A stretch of DNA of 64,000 nucleotides from an uncultured Candidatus Pelagibacter sp. (GCA_905616395.1 CAJQSQ010000006.1:1-64000); one strand, 5' to 3'; positions 43,494-53,522 are shown, numbered from the stretch's first letter. The notes: a model not told the origin generated them from the sequence alone. Program-made: numbers and translations.

Positions 43494-43868
43494 ATGGCTC
43501 ACGAATGGGATAATAAAAAACCAACAGCACAAATGTTAGGAAGATGGCAACCATTTCATGATGGTCATTATGCTTTATTTCAAGAAATAGTTAAAAAAAC
43601 AGGTCAAGTTTGTATTCAAATAAGAGATGTGCAAGGTGTTGATGATAATCCATTTGATTTTGAGACTGTTAAAAAAAATATTGAAGAAAAGTTAAACCCA
43701 GAATTTGAAGGACAATTCAAAGTAATGATGGTGCCAAATATCACTAATATTTGTTATGGAAGAGGGGTTGGCTACAAAATTGAAGAAGTCGTTTTATCTG
43801 AGGAAATTCAACAAATCTCTGCAACAAAAATTAGAGCTAAAATGAGAGAAGATGGCAAACTTAAGTAA
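43494..43868 (+). CDS. Nucleotidyltransferase-fold protein
   Basis: A 124-residue cytidylyltransferase-like protein. The HxGH motif appears as FHDGHYALF (residues about 21-29) and the ISATKIRAKM motif closes it. It is short and may be a minimal nucleotidyltransferase. It lies directly after the kinase-like pseudogene. Loss of that partner may leave this gene without its original role, although its frame is intact. It overlaps the next gene by 17 bases. Confidence 0.75.
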   Translation: MAHEWDNKKPTAQMLGRWQPFHDGHYALFQEIVKKTGQVCIQIRDVQGVDDNPFDFETVKKNIEEKLNPEFEGQFKVMMVPNITNICYGRGVGYKIEEVVLSEEIQQISATKIRAKMREDGKLK

Positions 43869-44637
43869 TATTAAAGTTAAACTTTTAAATAAAGATATTG
43901 CTTCAATCATTATTAATGAGCCAAAAACATATAACGCACTTTCTTTTAAAAATTTAGGAGATTTAATTAAAGCCTTTAAAAAACTTGATAACGACAAGAA
44001 CATAAAAGTAATAATTATAGAAGGATCAGGAAAAGGTTTTAGTGCTGGACACAATTTAAAAGAAGTAAATGGTTTAAAACATAGAGCCAAATATCAAAAA
44101 TTATTTAATCTGTGCTCAAAACTAATGCTTCAAATAGTTGAAGGCAAGAAGCCTGTTATTGCTAAAGTTCATGGAGCAGCTTTTGCTGCTGGATGTCAAT
44201 TAGTTGCAAGTTGTGATTTAGCTTACAGTACTAATGATGCAATATTTGCAACACCAGGAGTAAATATAGGATTATTCTGTAGCACTCCGATGGTAGCAGT
44301 TAGCCGAAAAGTGAATAGAAAAAGATTAATGAAGATGCTCTTAACTGGTGAGCCTATTAAAGCAAATTATGCCAAAGAAATTGGTTTAATTAATGACCAT
44401 GTTTCTAAATCAAAATTAGACAAAGAGGTTCTAAAATTATCTAAAAAAATCGCTTCAAAATCTAATCTAACAATTAAAATTGGTAAGCAAACTTTTTATA
44501 AACAGTTAGAGATGCCACTAAGAAAAGCATATGCGTATACCAGTAAAATGATGACACAAAATATGATGGCAATGGATGCTAAAGAAGGCATATCTGCATT
44601 CCTAGAAAAAAGAAAACCCATATGGAAAAACAAGTAA
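43852..44637 (+). CDS. Enoyl-CoA hydratase/isomerase family protein (ECHDC3-like)
   Basis: A 261-residue crotonase. The oxyanion segments FSAGHNLKEV and AAGCQLVASCDLA are present. The blocks ATPGVNIGLFCSTPM, GKQTFYKQLEMPL and EGISAFLEKRKPIW are close to ECHDC3 proteins. That subgroup lacks a settled reaction. It is unlikely to be a classic beta-oxidation hydratase. Confidence 0.85.
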   Translation: MANLSNIKVKLLNKDIASIIINEPKTYNALSFKNLGDLIKAFKKLDNDKNIKVIIIEGSGKGFSAGHNLKEVNGLKHRAKYQKLFNLCSKLMLQIVEGKKPVIAKVHGAAFAAGCQLVASCDLAYSTNDAIFATPGVNIGLFCSTPMVAVSRKVNRKRLMKMLLTGEPIKANYAKEIGLINDHVSKSKLDKEVLKLSKKIASKSNLTIKIGKQTFYKQLEMPLRKAYAYTSKMMTQNMMAMDAKEGISAFLEKRKPIWKNK

Positions 44638-45047
44638 TTGACGATAAGATTAAAGAACTATTTATTAGCTCAAGAGTAATAGCTTTAGTCGGCGCAAGTA
44701 AAAAAAAAGAAAAAGATTCAAATATAGTAATGAAATTCTTACAAAAATCTGGTTATAAAGTTATTCCTGTAAACCCAACACGTGTAAATGACACAATACA
44801 TGGGGAAAGAGTTTATGGAACTCTATTAGATATAAAAGAAAAAGTCGATATAGTAGACGTTTTTAGGCCAAGTGAAGAGGCTGTAGATATAGCCAATCAA
44901 GCTAAAGAGATTGGAGCACATGTTTTGTGGCTACAACTTAATATTGAAAATGATAAGGCTAAAGAAATAGCTATAAAAAATAAGATTTATTACATTGCTA
45001 ACAAGTGCACTAAAATTGAATTTCAAAAATTATTTGGAATAATTTAG
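44622..45047 (+). CDS. CoA-binding domain protein (YccU-like)
   Basis: A 141-residue Rossmann-fold protein with the pattern RVIALVGASKKKEKDSNIVMKFLQKSGYKVIPVNP and VDIVDVFRPSEEAVDIANQAKEIGAHVLWLQLN. The family binds CoA in vitro; its cellular job is unknown. It overlaps the ECHDC3-like gene by 16 bases, so the two CoA-related proteins are cotranslated. Confidence 0.87.
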   Translation: MEKQVIDDKIKELFISSRVIALVGASKKKEKDSNIVMKFLQKSGYKVIPVNPTRVNDTIHGERVYGTLLDIKEKVDIVDVFRPSEEAVDIANQAKEIGAHVLWLQLNIENDKAKEIAIKNKIYYIANKCTKIEFQKLFGII

Positions 45048-45062
45048 AAAATATTTTGTTAA

Positions 45063-45090
45063 ATTAATAATTAATAATTAATAATTAATA
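45063..45090. repeat. Four tandem copies of a 7-base AT repeat
   Basis: ATTAATA repeated four times without error in the gap between a CoA-binding protein and a DUF4170-like gene. It is probably slippage-prone spacer DNA. Confidence 0.8.
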
Positions 45091-45126
45091 TTTTGAAGAT
45101 AAACCTAGTTTTTTAGTTTTACAGAG

Positions 45127-45309
45127 TTAGTTTTTGACTACCCAAGCTCGATGATAAAAATCATCTATATTTTTTTGAATTAATCCCTTAGCAATTTGAG
45201 TGGCTTCTTGCTCTTCAAAAGGACCATGTTTCTTTTCGGTATTTTTTAATATTGTTTTAATTTCATTGGGATCTGTATGCTCACCTTCAAGTACGTAAAA
45301 ATTTTTCAT
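45127..45309 (-). CDS. Small DUF4170-like protein
   Basis: A 60-residue protein, MKNFYVLEGEHTDPNEIKT..., with a central KHGPFEEQEATQIAKGLIQKN and a C-terminal AWVV. The GPF turn and overall layout resemble DUF4170, small alphaproteobacterial proteins of unknown role. It is divergent from the flavodoxin-like gene by 34 bases. Confidence 0.6.
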   Translation of the reverse strand: MKNFYVLEGEHTDPNEIKTILKNTEKKHGPFEEQEATQIAKGLIQKNIDDFYHRAWVVKN

Positions 45310-45343
45310 GGCTTTCTTATAGAACTAGTTTAAAAATACACAA

Positions 45344-45913
45344 ATGAAAAAAATATTTCTTATATATGGCCATTATAATGACAAATCTTTTAATGCAGCA
45401 ATAAGAGATACTTTTATCAAAACAGCAGAAGATAATGGTAATAAAGTTGATGCTGTTGATCTTTATAAAGAAAAATTTGATCCAGTTTTTGCTGGTGAGG
45501 AACCAGGTGAGGATGTTTTAAGTCATCGTAAAAGAATAGAAGAATGTGATATAATTGTTCTAATTGCACCGATTTGGAATTTTAGAATGCCAGCAATAGT
45601 CGAGGGATGGATAGATAAAGTTCTAGCACCACCTTGGGCGTTTACGTTTAAGCAATTATGGGGAAACTACGGATATCCGATTGGTAATTTACATAAAAAA
45701 AAAGCAATTATATTTTGTACATATGGATCTCCAAGGCTAGCAATCACGACATTTTTTTTAAATTTACCAATTAGAAGGTTAAAAAGAGGTGTGTTTCATA
45801 TGTGTGGCATTTATAATATTGTCTACAGAAGATACTTTGCTGTACCGTTTGTAAGTGATGAAAAAAGAAAACAATTTTTGGAAGACGTCAAAAATACAGC
45901 ACTTAATATATAG
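45344..45913 (+). CDS. NAD(P)H quinone oxidoreductase, flavodoxin-like fold
   Basis: A 189-residue FMN protein of the MdaB/NQO1-like family: FLIYGHYNDKSFNAAI at the N-terminus, the IVLIAPIWNFRMPAIVEGWIDKVLAPPWAF segment near 68-97, and the TYGSPR loop near 125. It likely reduces quinones or nitro compounds by two electrons. The next gene opens inside its last 56 bases. Confidence 0.85.
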   Translation: MKKIFLIYGHYNDKSFNAAIRDTFIKTAEDNGNKVDAVDLYKEKFDPVFAGEEPGEDVLSHRKRIEECDIIVLIAPIWNFRMPAIVEGWIDKVLAPPWAFTFKQLWGNYGYPIGNLHKKKAIIFCTYGSPRLAITTFFLNLPIRRLKRGVFHMCGIYNIVYRRYFAVPFVSDEKRKQFLEDVKNTALNI

Positions 45914-46358
45914 GGTAATTTTAATTACTTTATTTACCTCATCAATATCTTATGCAGAGTTAGTAAAGCCTAACAATGGGATTGAGCCCTTTCTGGTTGT
46001 CCAAATTCAATTAAGAAGCCTAAAACAGAATGACAACCCTAAAAAAAATAATGGGATTGAACAGACCTGGGAATTTGCACATCCAAATAATCAAAAAAAT
46101 ACAGGTCCATTAGAACGATTTAAGACTATGATTAAGGGTAAGTCTTACGGAATGCTTCTTAACCACCTAGATCATAAGGTTGTTGAGATAAAAATAACTG
46201 ATTTAACAGCTCTTTTTGAAGTAACGGTCCTTGATAAAGATAAGGCCTATTATAAATTCAATTGGACGGTTGAAAAATATACAGCAGAAGGTCCGCTGAA
46301 AGGTTGTTGGTTGACCACAATGGTCTCAGCCCCAATGCCACTTGGATCCTCAATTTAA
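45858..46358 (+). CDS. DUF4864-like secreted protein
   Basis: A 166-residue protein with a signal-type segment (VILITLFTSSISYAE, about residues 20-34) followed by a compact domain (PFLVVQIQLRSLKQNDNPKKNN..., TWEFAHPNNQKNTGPLERFKTMIKG, ending KGCWLTTMVSAP). This layout resembles DUF4864. The start is uncertain: the ATG at 45858 overlaps the flavodoxin gene by 56 bases and leaves an unusually long polar leader before the hydrophobic core. Confidence 0.65.
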   Translation: MKKENNFWKTSKIQHLIYRVILITLFTSSISYAELVKPNNGIEPFLVVQIQLRSLKQNDNPKKNNGIEQTWEFAHPNNQKNTGPLERFKTMIKGKSYGMLLNHLDHKVVEIKITDLTALFEVTVLDKDKAYYKFNWTVEKYTAEGPLKGCWLTTMVSAPMPLGSSI

Positions 46359-46417
46359 TTTAATAACTAAACGAATTTTGTTTCGTAAATTATGAAAATT
46401 TAGTAGGAATCGCATTA

Positions 46418-48850
46418 ATGAAATCTAAAGCAAAAGTTGTAGTAGTTGGTGGTGGTGTAGTAGGAGTAAGTGCTCTTTATCACTTAGCAAAAAAAGGTTT
46501 ATCAGATGTTGTTCTTGTCGAGAGAAAAGAATTAACTTCAGGATCAACTTGGCATGCAGCAGGTCTGCTTCCATTATTCAATATGAGTTATTCAGTTGGA
46601 CAACTTCACAAGTATGCAGTTGATCTTTATAAAAAATTAGAAGAAGAGACTGGACAGAATGTTGGTTTCAGTGTTGTGTCAAATATTCGTTTAGCAAGCA
46701 CTAAAGATCGAATGGATGAGTATCATCAGTATGCAGGTGTTGCACAAACTATAGGTGTTGATGTAAAATTTTTAACGCCAGATCAAGTAAAAGAAATTTG
46801 GCCTCTATGTCGTACAGATGATTTGCTTGGAGCAATCCAACACCCAGAAGATGGTTATATTCAGCCTGCTGATTTAACTCAAGCAATGGCTACGGGTGCA
46901 AGAAATATGGGTGCAGAAATTTATAGAAACACAGCTGTAGTTGGAATTAAACAAACTAAAGATGGATGGGTTGTTGAAACTGACAAAGGATCTATTGAAT
47001 GTGAACATGTAATTTCTTGTTCAGGAAACTTTGCAAGACAAACTGGAAAAATGGTTGGTTTAGATATTCCTGCTATACCTGTTGAGCATCAATATATTGT
47101 TACAGAAGCACACCCAGATATTTTAAAGAGAAAAAAAGAAGGCTTACCAGAGATGGGAGTTTTAAGAGATAGTGATAGCAGATGGTACATGAGAGAGGAA
47201 GCAGGTGGTTTAATTTTAGGACCCTATGAAGATGGTGCTCCAGCTTGTTATGTTGATGGACCATCAAAAGATTCTGAGTATGAATTATTTCAAGAAGATT
47301 TAGATAGATTGGCTCCACATATTGAAGGTGCGATTCATCGAGTTCCAGCCTTTGGAGAAGTTGGTGTTAAAAAAGTTTATAATGGCGCAATTTGTTATAC
47401 ACCAGATGGAAACCCTATTGTTGGTCCAGCATGGGGACTTAAAAATTTTTGGATTAATGAAGGACATAGTTTTGGTATTACTGCAGCAGGTGGAGCGGGG
47501 TGGCAACTTGCGGAATGGATAGTTGATGGAGAACCAACGGTTGACATGCTTGGTGTTGACCCAAGAAGATTTGGTGACTATGCAACAAAATCATACTTAA
47601 AAGAAAAAAATGAAGAAGCTTACAATCATGTATTTAAAGTTCATTATCCTGATGAAGAAAGAGGTGCTGCTAGAGAATTAAGAACATCACCTTGTTATGA
47701 CAGAATGAAGGATTTAGGTGCTGTATTTGGGCAAAAATTTGGTTGGGAGAGACCAAACTTCTTTGCAACAGATGGAATGGAGCAAAAAGATGATTGGTCT
47801 TTTAGAAGATCCAAGTGGTTTGAAGCAATAAAAAAAGAATGTAAAAATGTAAAAGAAAATGTGGGTCTTTTAGATATGACTGCATTTGCAAAGTGTAGAA
47901 TTAAAGGTCCTGGTGCAGAAGAGTTTTTAGATTATTTAGTAGCTAACAAACTTCCAAAAAAAATTGGAAGAATTGGTTTATGTCATGCCCTTAATACTAA
48001 GGGAGGAGTTCATTCTGAATTTACAATAATGAGAGAAGCGTCAGATAGTTTCTACTTAGTTTCAGCAGGAGCCAACCAAAGATTAGATCATGATTGGATT
48101 CAAAAATGGATGCCAACAGATGGGACAGTTCAATTTGAAAATCTAACTAATAGTATGGGTGTACTTGTTGTGTCTGGTCCAAAGGCTAGAGAATTAATGA
48201 CAAGAGTATCAAGAGACGACTTCTCAAAAGAAAACTTTAAATGGTTAAGCGCTAAAAATGTAATCGTTGGAAACGCTCCAGTAAATGCCATGAGAGTAAA
48301 CTTTGTTGGTGAGTTGGGTTGGGAGCTTCATCATCCAATTGAATATCAAAATCATATATTTGATAAATTGATGGAAGCTGGAAAAGATTTAGGTATTAAG
48401 CCATATGGGATTAGAGCAATGAATAGTTTGAGACTTGAAAAATCTTACAAACTTGTTGGAACAGAATTATCAATTGAATATTCACCATATGAATCTGGGT
48501 TAGATAGATTTATACATCCTAATAAAGGAAACTTTATTGGTCTGGACGCACTTAATCAATGGAGAGAAAAAGGTTTTTCAAATAAATTAGTAACAATGGA
48601 AATTCATAACGTTGAAGATGCAGATGTCTTGGGTAATAATCCAATTTATGAAAATGGTAAAGTTGTAGGACGTGCAACTGGAGGTGATTTTGGATTTAGG
48701 TTAGGAAAATCGATTGCATTAGGAATGATAAAACCTGATATTGCGACAACTGGTCAAAAATTGAAAATTGATATTCTTGGTAAAATGTATGATTGTACTA
48801 TTTTAGAGGAAAGCCCTTACGATCCTGAAAATAATTTATTGAGATCATAA
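46418..48850 (+). CDS. Dimethylglycine/sarcosine dehydrogenase (FAD and GcvT domains)
   Basis: An 810-residue enzyme. The N-terminal DAO domain (about 1-390) has the motif [18 protein letters not shown] and SGSTWHAAG, where His46 is the place of covalent FAD attachment in the family. A middle FAO_M-like region and a C-terminal GcvT domain (about 450-810) follow. It removes a methyl group from dimethylglycine or sarcosine, gives methylene-THF, and passes electrons to ETF. The genes for both ETF subunits and ETF-quinone oxidoreductase follow at once, with a TAATG junction to etfB. Dimethylglycine is the better guess; sarcosine cannot be excluded. Confidence 0.9.
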   Translation: MKSKAKVVVVGGGVVGVSALYHLAKKGLSDVVLVERKELTSGSTWHAAGLLPLFNMSYSVGQLHKYAVDLYKKLEEETGQNVGFSVVSNIRLASTKDRMDEYHQYAGVAQTIGVDVKFLTPDQVKEIWPLCRTDDLLGAIQHPEDGYIQPADLTQAMATGARNMGAEIYRNTAVVGIKQTKDGWVVETDKGSIECEHVISCSGNFARQTGKMVGLDIPAIPVEHQYIVTEAHPDILKRKKEGLPEMGVLRDSDSRWYMREEAGGLILGPYEDGAPACYVDGPSKDSEYELFQEDLDRLAPHIEGAIHRVPAFGEVGVKKVYNGAICYTPDGNPIVGPAWGLKNFWINEGHSFGITAAGGAGWQLAEWIVDGEPTVDMLGVDPRRFGDYATKSYLKEKNEEAYNHVFKVHYPDEERGAARELRTSPCYDRMKDLGAVFGQKFGWERPNFFATDGMEQKDDWSFRRSKWFEAIKKECKNVKENVGLLDMTAFAKCRIKGPGAEEFLDYLVANKLPKKIGRIGLCHALNTKGGVHSEFTIMREASDSFYLVSAGANQRLDHDWIQKWMPTDGTVQFENLTNSMGVLVVSGPKARELMTRVSRDDFSKENFKWLSAKNVIVGNAPVNAMRVNFVGELGWELHHPIEYQNHIFDKLMEAGKDLGIKPYGIRAMNSLRLEKSYKLVGTELSIEYSPYESGLDRFIHPNKGNFIGLDALNQWREKGFSNKLVTMEIHNVEDADVLGNNPIYENGKVVGRATGGDFGFRLGKSIALGMIKPDIATTGQKLKIDILGKMYDCTILEESPYDPENNLLRS

Positions 48851-49599
48851 TGAAAATATTAGTCGCTGTTAAAAGAGTAATTGATTACAACGTTCAAGTC
48901 AGAGTTAAAGAGGATGGAACTGGAGTTGTTACAGATAATGTTAAAATGTCTAGTAACCCACCTGATGACAATGCAATTGAAGAAGCTGTAAAAATTAAAG
49001 AAGCGGGTAAAGCAACAGAAATTATTGCAATTACAGTTGGTGAAGAAAAGTCACAAGAAACTGTTAGAAAAGCTTTAGCAGTGGGTGCTGATAGAGGAAT
49101 TTTAATCAAAACTGAAGGAACTGTTGAGCCATTAGCAGTAGCAAAAGCACTTCAAAAAATTGTTGATAAAGAAAAACCAGACCTAGTGTTTATGGGTAAA
49201 CAAGCAATTGATGATGATTGTAATCAGACAGGTCAAATGTTAAGCGCCTTATTAAATTGGCCTCAAGCAACATTTGTATCAAAAATTGAAATAAAAGACA
49301 AAATTTTAGAAGTAACAAGAGAAATCGATGAAGGATTAGAAACAATTGAAGTTAATCTTCCAGCTATTGTTACATGTGATTTAAGATTAAATGAACCGAG
49401 ATATGCCTCTTTACCAAATATTATGAAAGCTAAAAAAAAACCTATAGAGATATTTACAGCTGCAGATCTAGGAGTTGATATAACACCTAGAGTTCAACAA
49501 ATTAAAGTAGAAGAACCCCCCAAAAGAAAAGCAGGAATTAAAGTTGCAAGTGTTGCTGAATTAGTTAGCAAACTTAAAAATGAGGCAAAGGTAATATAA
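48850..49599 (+). CDS. etfB: Electron transfer flavoprotein beta subunit
   Basis: A 249-residue ETF beta chain: [14 protein letters not shown] at the start, the recognition-loop region [44 protein letters not shown] near 155-198. It binds AMP and accepts electrons from the dehydrogenase encoded just upstream (TAATG overlap). Confidence 0.96.
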   Translation: MKILVAVKRVIDYNVQVRVKEDGTGVVTDNVKMSSNPPDDNAIEEAVKIKEAGKATEIIAITVGEEKSQETVRKALAVGADRGILIKTEGTVEPLAVAKALQKIVDKEKPDLVFMGKQAIDDDCNQTGQMLSALLNWPQATFVSKIEIKDKILEVTREIDEGLETIEVNLPAIVTCDLRLNEPRYASLPNIMKAKKKPIEIFTAADLGVDITPRVQQIKVEEPPKRKAGIKVASVAELVSKLKNEAKVI

Positions 49600-50552
49600 T
49601 GACAGTTTTATTAATAGCAGAACATAACAATAAAGAAGTAAAACCTTTTACATTAAATGCAATTACTGCAGCATCACAAATGGATGGAGATGTACATGTT
49701 TTATTAATTGGAAATAATTGTGGTGATGTTGCTAAAGCATTATCTGAAATGTCAGCTGTTAAAAAAGTATTACATGCTGAAGCTGCTCATTATGAAAACT
49801 ATTTAGCTGAAAACTTTGCTCCATTAGCTGTAAAAGTTTCAGAAAATTATTCTCATATTGTTAGCTCTGCAAATACATTTGGTAAAAACTTAATGCCAAG
49901 AATAGCAGCACATTTAGATATATCTCAAGTAAGCGATATTACTAAAGTTATATCACCGGATACATTTATAAGACCTATTTATGCAGGAAATGCATTTGCT
50001 ACTGTAAAAAGTACAGATACAAAAAAATGCATAACAATTAGACCAACTTCATTTGAACCCTGTGAAACGTCTGGTGGATCTGCTCCTATAGAAAAAATTG
50101 AAGCAACTGAAGAGTTTACTTTATCAAAATTTATTAAAAGAGAAGAGGTTAAATCAGATAGACCTGAACTTGGAACGGCTAGAATTGTAATTTCAGGTGG
50201 TAGAGGAATGCAGAATGGAGAGAATTTCAAATTGATTGCTGATATTGCAGATAAATTAAATGCTGCAATTGGAGCGTCACGTGCTGCAGTTGATGCGGGC
50301 TATATAAGTAATGAACACCAAGTCGGTCAAACTGGTAAGGTAGTTGTACCTGACTTATATATTGCTGTTGGAATTTCAGGAGCAATTCAGCACTTAGCTG
50401 GAATGAAAGAAAGTAAAATAATTGTTGCTATAAATAAAGATGGTGAAGCTCCAATATTTAGTGTCGCAGACTATGGTCTAGAAGCTGATTTATTTGAGGC
50501 ATTACCTCAATTCCTAGAAGAATTGAATAAATTAAATAGTATACAAAAATAA
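49599..50552 (+). CDS. etfA: Electron transfer flavoprotein alpha subunit
   Basis: A 317-residue ETF alpha chain with the FAD-binding C-terminal signature: SGGRGMQNGENFKLI, ASRAAVDAGY, QVGQTGKVVVPDLYIAVGISGAIQHLAGM. It carries the FAD of the heterodimer. The start overlaps the etfB stop (TAATG). Confidence 0.96.
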   Translation: MTVLLIAEHNNKEVKPFTLNAITAASQMDGDVHVLLIGNNCGDVAKALSEMSAVKKVLHAEAAHYENYLAENFAPLAVKVSENYSHIVSSANTFGKNLMPRIAAHLDISQVSDITKVISPDTFIRPIYAGNAFATVKSTDTKKCITIRPTSFEPCETSGGSAPIEKIEATEEFTLSKFIKREEVKSDRPELGTARIVISGGRGMQNGENFKLIADIADKLNAAIGASRAAVDAGYISNEHQVGQTGKVVVPDLYIAVGISGAIQHLAGMKESKIIVAINKDGEAPIFSVADYGLEADLFEALPQFLEELNKLNSIQK

Positions 50553-50575
50553 TCAGTACTGTAAAAATTTAAGAT

Positions 50576-52195
50576 ATGCCTAGAGAAGCAATGGATTATG
50601 ATGTGGTAATCGTTGGTGGTGGTCCATCAGGACTGTCTACGGCAATAAAACTTAAACAATTAGATCCAGAATTAAATGTTTGTTTACTTGAAAAAGCTTC
50701 AGAGATTGGTGCTCATATTTTAAGCGGTAACGTGTTTGAAACTAGAGCTTTAGAAGAGCTATTTCCTAACTGGAGAGAGTTAAATGCACCAGTTAAAACG
50801 AGGGTTTTAAAAGAAAAATTCTTATTTTTAAGTAAAACAAAATCGCTAAGTTGGCCAACTTGGCTACTTCCTTCAGTTCAGCAAAATCATAATAATTATA
50901 TAATAAGTCTAGCCAATTTATGTAGATGGCTTGCAGAACAAGCTGAAGCTTTAGGTGTAGAAATATTTCCAGGCTTTCCTGCAAGTGAAATTTTATACAA
51001 AGAAGATGGATCAGTTAAGGGAGTTGCAACTCAAGACATGGGAGTTGATAAAGATGGAAACAAAAAAGATGGCTTTGAACCAGGCATAGAGCTTTTAGGA
51101 AAAGTTACTGTTTTTGCAGAAGGATGCAGAGGACATCTTGGAAAACAATTAATTGAAAAATATAATTTATCAGAAGGTAAAGATCCTCAACAATATGGAA
51201 TTGGATTTAAAGAAATTTGGGAAATTAGTGAACAAAATCATGAAGAAGGAATGGTAATGCATACCGCAGGTTGGCCACTAGATAACAATACTTATGGTGG
51301 AAGCTTTATGTATCATGCTGAAAATAAACAAATATTTTTAGGATATGTAATTGGCCTAGATTATAAAAATCCATATCTTTCTCCATTTGATGAGTTTCAA
51401 AGATTTAAAACTCACCCAGCAATTAAAAAAGTAATTGAAGGTGGAAAACGTATTTCTTATGGAGCAAGAGCTTTAATTGAAGGTGGAATACAAAGTTTAC
51501 CAAAGATGTCTATGCCGGGAGCATTATTGGTTGGTTGTGATGCTGGAACGTTAAATATGCCTAAAATCAAAGGATCACACACAGCAATGAAAAGTGGAAT
51601 GATTGCAGCAGAAACTATTTTTGAAAATTTAAAAGAAGATAAAGAATTATCAATTTATGAGGATAAGTTTAAAAAAAGCTGGGTTTATGAGGAACTTCAT
51701 CAAGCACGAAATGTTAAACCTAGTTTTAGTTGGGGTTTAATACTTGGAATAATATTTACTGGAATAGATCAAATTTTATTTAGAGGAAAATTACCTTTCA
51801 CTCTCAAACATAAGCATGCTGACCATGAAACTTTAAAACCAGCAAGTGAAATGCCAAAAATTGATTACCCTAAACCGGATAACGTGATTACATTTGATAA
51901 AACAAGTTCAGTTTATTTAACAGGCACAAATCATACTGAAAATCAGCCAGTACACTTACAACTTAAAGATCCTAATTTACCAATTAACTATACATTAGAA
52001 AAATTTGATGAACCAGCTCAAAGATATTGTCCTGCTGGAGTTTATGAAGTTCAAGTTGAAAACAATGTTAATAAATTTGTCATAAATTCTCAAAATTGTA
52101 TTCATTGTAAAACATGTGATATTAAAGAACCTTCTCAAAATATTACTTGGGTAACACCCGAAGGTGGGGGTGGACCTAAATATGGAAATATGTAG
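50576..52195 (+). CDS. Electron transfer flavoprotein-ubiquinone oxidoreductase
   Basis: A 539-residue membrane-associated flavoprotein. The FAD motif DVVIVGGGPSGLSTAIKL is near 9-26. The 4Fe-4S site is in the C-terminus: CPAGVYEV near 485 and CIHCKTCDIK near 510. It moves electrons from reduced ETF to the quinone pool, so demethylation of dimethylglycine feeds respiration. Operon order dehydrogenase, etfB, etfA, this gene gives a complete path. Confidence 0.96.
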   Translation: MPREAMDYDVVIVGGGPSGLSTAIKLKQLDPELNVCLLEKASEIGAHILSGNVFETRALEELFPNWRELNAPVKTRVLKEKFLFLSKTKSLSWPTWLLPSVQQNHNNYIISLANLCRWLAEQAEALGVEIFPGFPASEILYKEDGSVKGVATQDMGVDKDGNKKDGFEPGIELLGKVTVFAEGCRGHLGKQLIEKYNLSEGKDPQQYGIGFKEIWEISEQNHEEGMVMHTAGWPLDNNTYGGSFMYHAENKQIFLGYVIGLDYKNPYLSPFDEFQRFKTHPAIKKVIEGGKRISYGARALIEGGIQSLPKMSMPGALLVGCDAGTLNMPKIKGSHTAMKSGMIAAETIFENLKEDKELSIYEDKFKKSWVYEELHQARNVKPSFSWGLILGIIFTGIDQILFRGKLPFTLKHKHADHETLKPASEMPKIDYPKPDNVITFDKTSSVYLTGTNHTENQPVHLQLKDPNLPINYTLEKFDEPAQRYCPAGVYEVQVENNVNKFVINSQNCIHCKTCDIKEPSQNITWVTPEGGGGPKYGNM

Positions 52196-52414
52196 TTAAA
52201 AAGATAAAATAATTCCAACAACAAAAATAAGAGAGAGTGTCAATCCTACAAAAATAAGGTTTGTTGTAGTTTCTTTTTCTTTAACTTTTCTTGCTCTATT
52301 TAAGAGAATATTTATATCAACTCGTCCTGATGATGAAGCTTTCTCATTCTTTACAGAGATCATAAAAGAGGGAAGATCACTTATTTTAGAACTAAATTTT
52401 TTTTCTGCACTCAT
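52196..52414 (-). CDS. Small C-terminal membrane-anchored protein
   Basis: A 72-residue protein with a Ser/Lys-rich N-terminal half and one C-terminal membrane helix (NLIFVGLTLSLIFVVGIILSF). It is a tail-anchor type layout. Family unknown. It is convergent with the ETF-QO gene with no gap, and divergent from the regulator gene at 52557. Confidence 0.55.
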   Translation of the reverse strand: MSAEKKFSSKISDLPSFMISVKNEKASSSGRVDINILLNRARKVKEKETTTNLIFVGLTLSLIFVVGIILSF

Positions 52415-52461
52415 GTATGCAACTAATCATTGAAAAGTATACCGCACAATTAAAATAAAGC

Positions 52462-52550
52462 TCATTTTGAGTTTTAGCTATTTATATTGAGTGTTTATTT
52501 AAGTTTAACTGGTTATATTAAATGTTCATTTTGGGTTTAAGAACTATAAT
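52462..52550 (+). promoter_or_regulatory. Repeated operator-like motif and -10 box, apparently leaderless promoter
   Basis: TCATTTTGAGTTT (52462-52474) recurs as TCATTTTGGGTTT (52526-52538), 64 bases apart. A perfect TATAAT lies at 52545-52550, so transcription should begin at about the ATG at 52557, giving a leaderless mRNA. The second repeat covers the -35 to -10 spacer, as an autoregulatory operator would. The first copy also holds a short palindrome (CTCATTTTGAG). Confidence 0.55.
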
Positions 52551-52556
52551 CTTATT

Positions 52557-53522
52557 ATGAGTGCTGAGATTCCAGAAATTTCTGACCAATTATATAAAGA
52601 AGACATACTTCGTGTGATGGAAGATAAGTATTCTACTCTTGGCTCGGTATGGGTAAGTCATCAAATGGAATGGTGTAATGGAGTTTATTCTTCTTTTAAA
52701 GATCATGATAAATTTTTGATAGTTATATTTTTAGTTAAAAAAACATTAGATTTTTATTCAAGAAACTTCGTTAAATTGTCTTATGAGGAATTTTATTCAA
52801 ATGACATTGTTGAGATAGAGAAATTTAATATAGCAGAAATTGCTGAAGCACTTAATATTCCAAAAGAGTCAACAAGAAGAAAGGTACTAGAACTTGAAAA
52901 TAAAGAAGTTATAAAAAAAACTAAAAAAAAAATTATAATAAATAGATCTAAATTTTATTATAGTAAACCAATAGACTCAATAAAAAGAGTCAGTCGATTT
53001 TTAGCCACACTTTCAGAATTATGCAAAGATGAAAAAATTTTATCAAAAAATATAACGTCAGAAGAATTAGAATTAGTTATAAAAGATAATTTTTCTTATA
53101 TTTGGAAAATTTACTATGAATTACAAATCCCAATGTTGATTAGTTATAAAAAAATTTTTGAAGACATAGAAACTTTTCATATCTTCGGTACTTGTGTCGT
53201 TAATGAACACCTACATGCTAGAAAAATAAGTGAAGATTATATGAATAGAGACGAATTTCTTAAAAGCATTTTTATAGCAAATAAAATGCGTGGAATTAAT
53301 GCAATGTCAATTTCAGATATCACAAGTATACCAAGAGCTACTGTTATTAGAAAATTAAAAAAACTAGTTAACCAAAAAATTCTGACAATTAATGATAAAA
53401 AACATTATAAATTAACAGGCAGATTTGCAAACAAGCTTAAACCATTACAAAAAAATATTTTTGTTAAATTAGCAGATTTTTCAACTAAAGTTTTTAACTT
53501 AGTGGTATTAAATAAAAATTAG
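52557..53522 (+). CDS. Regulator with two helix-turn-helix regions
   Basis: A 321-residue protein with a helix-turn-helix in the first half (IAEIAEALNIPKESTRRKVLELENKEVIKKT, about 92-122) and a second near the C-terminus (MSISDITSIPRATVIRKLKKLVNQKILTIND, about 248-278). The two halves look like repeats of one winged-helix unit. Family not recognised beyond the HTH pattern. Duplicated operator-like words lie in its own promoter, suggesting autoregulation. Confidence 0.75.
   Translation: MSAEIPEISDQLYKEDILRVMEDKYSTLGSVWVSHQMEWCNGVYSSFKDHDKFLIVIFLVKKTLDFYSRNFVKLSYEEFYSNDIVEIEKFNIAEIAEALNIPKESTRRKVLELENKEVIKKTKKKIIINRSKFYYSKPIDSIKRVSRFLATLSELCKDEKILSKNITSEELELVIKDNFSYIWKIYYELQIPMLISYKKIFEDIETFHIFGTCVVNEHLHARKISEDYMNRDEFLKSIFIANKMRGINAMSISDITSIPRATVIRKLKKLVNQKILTINDKKHYKLTGRFANKLKPLQKNIFVKLADFSTKVFNLVVLNKN

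Noticed and set aside
43231-43554. A 107-residue minus-strand reading frame opposite the kinase-like pseudogene
   Set aside because: It is a shadow; the plus-strand translation shows clear kinase and nucleotidyltransferase motifs.
45063-45090. CRISPR-like or mobile repeat
   Set aside because: The 7-base units are contiguous with no spacers and are pure AT; simple slippage DNA.
47100-47522. Reading frames opposite or in other frames of the dimethylglycine dehydrogenase
   Set aside because: Low-complexity shadow translations with no start signal, inside a fully conserved enzyme.
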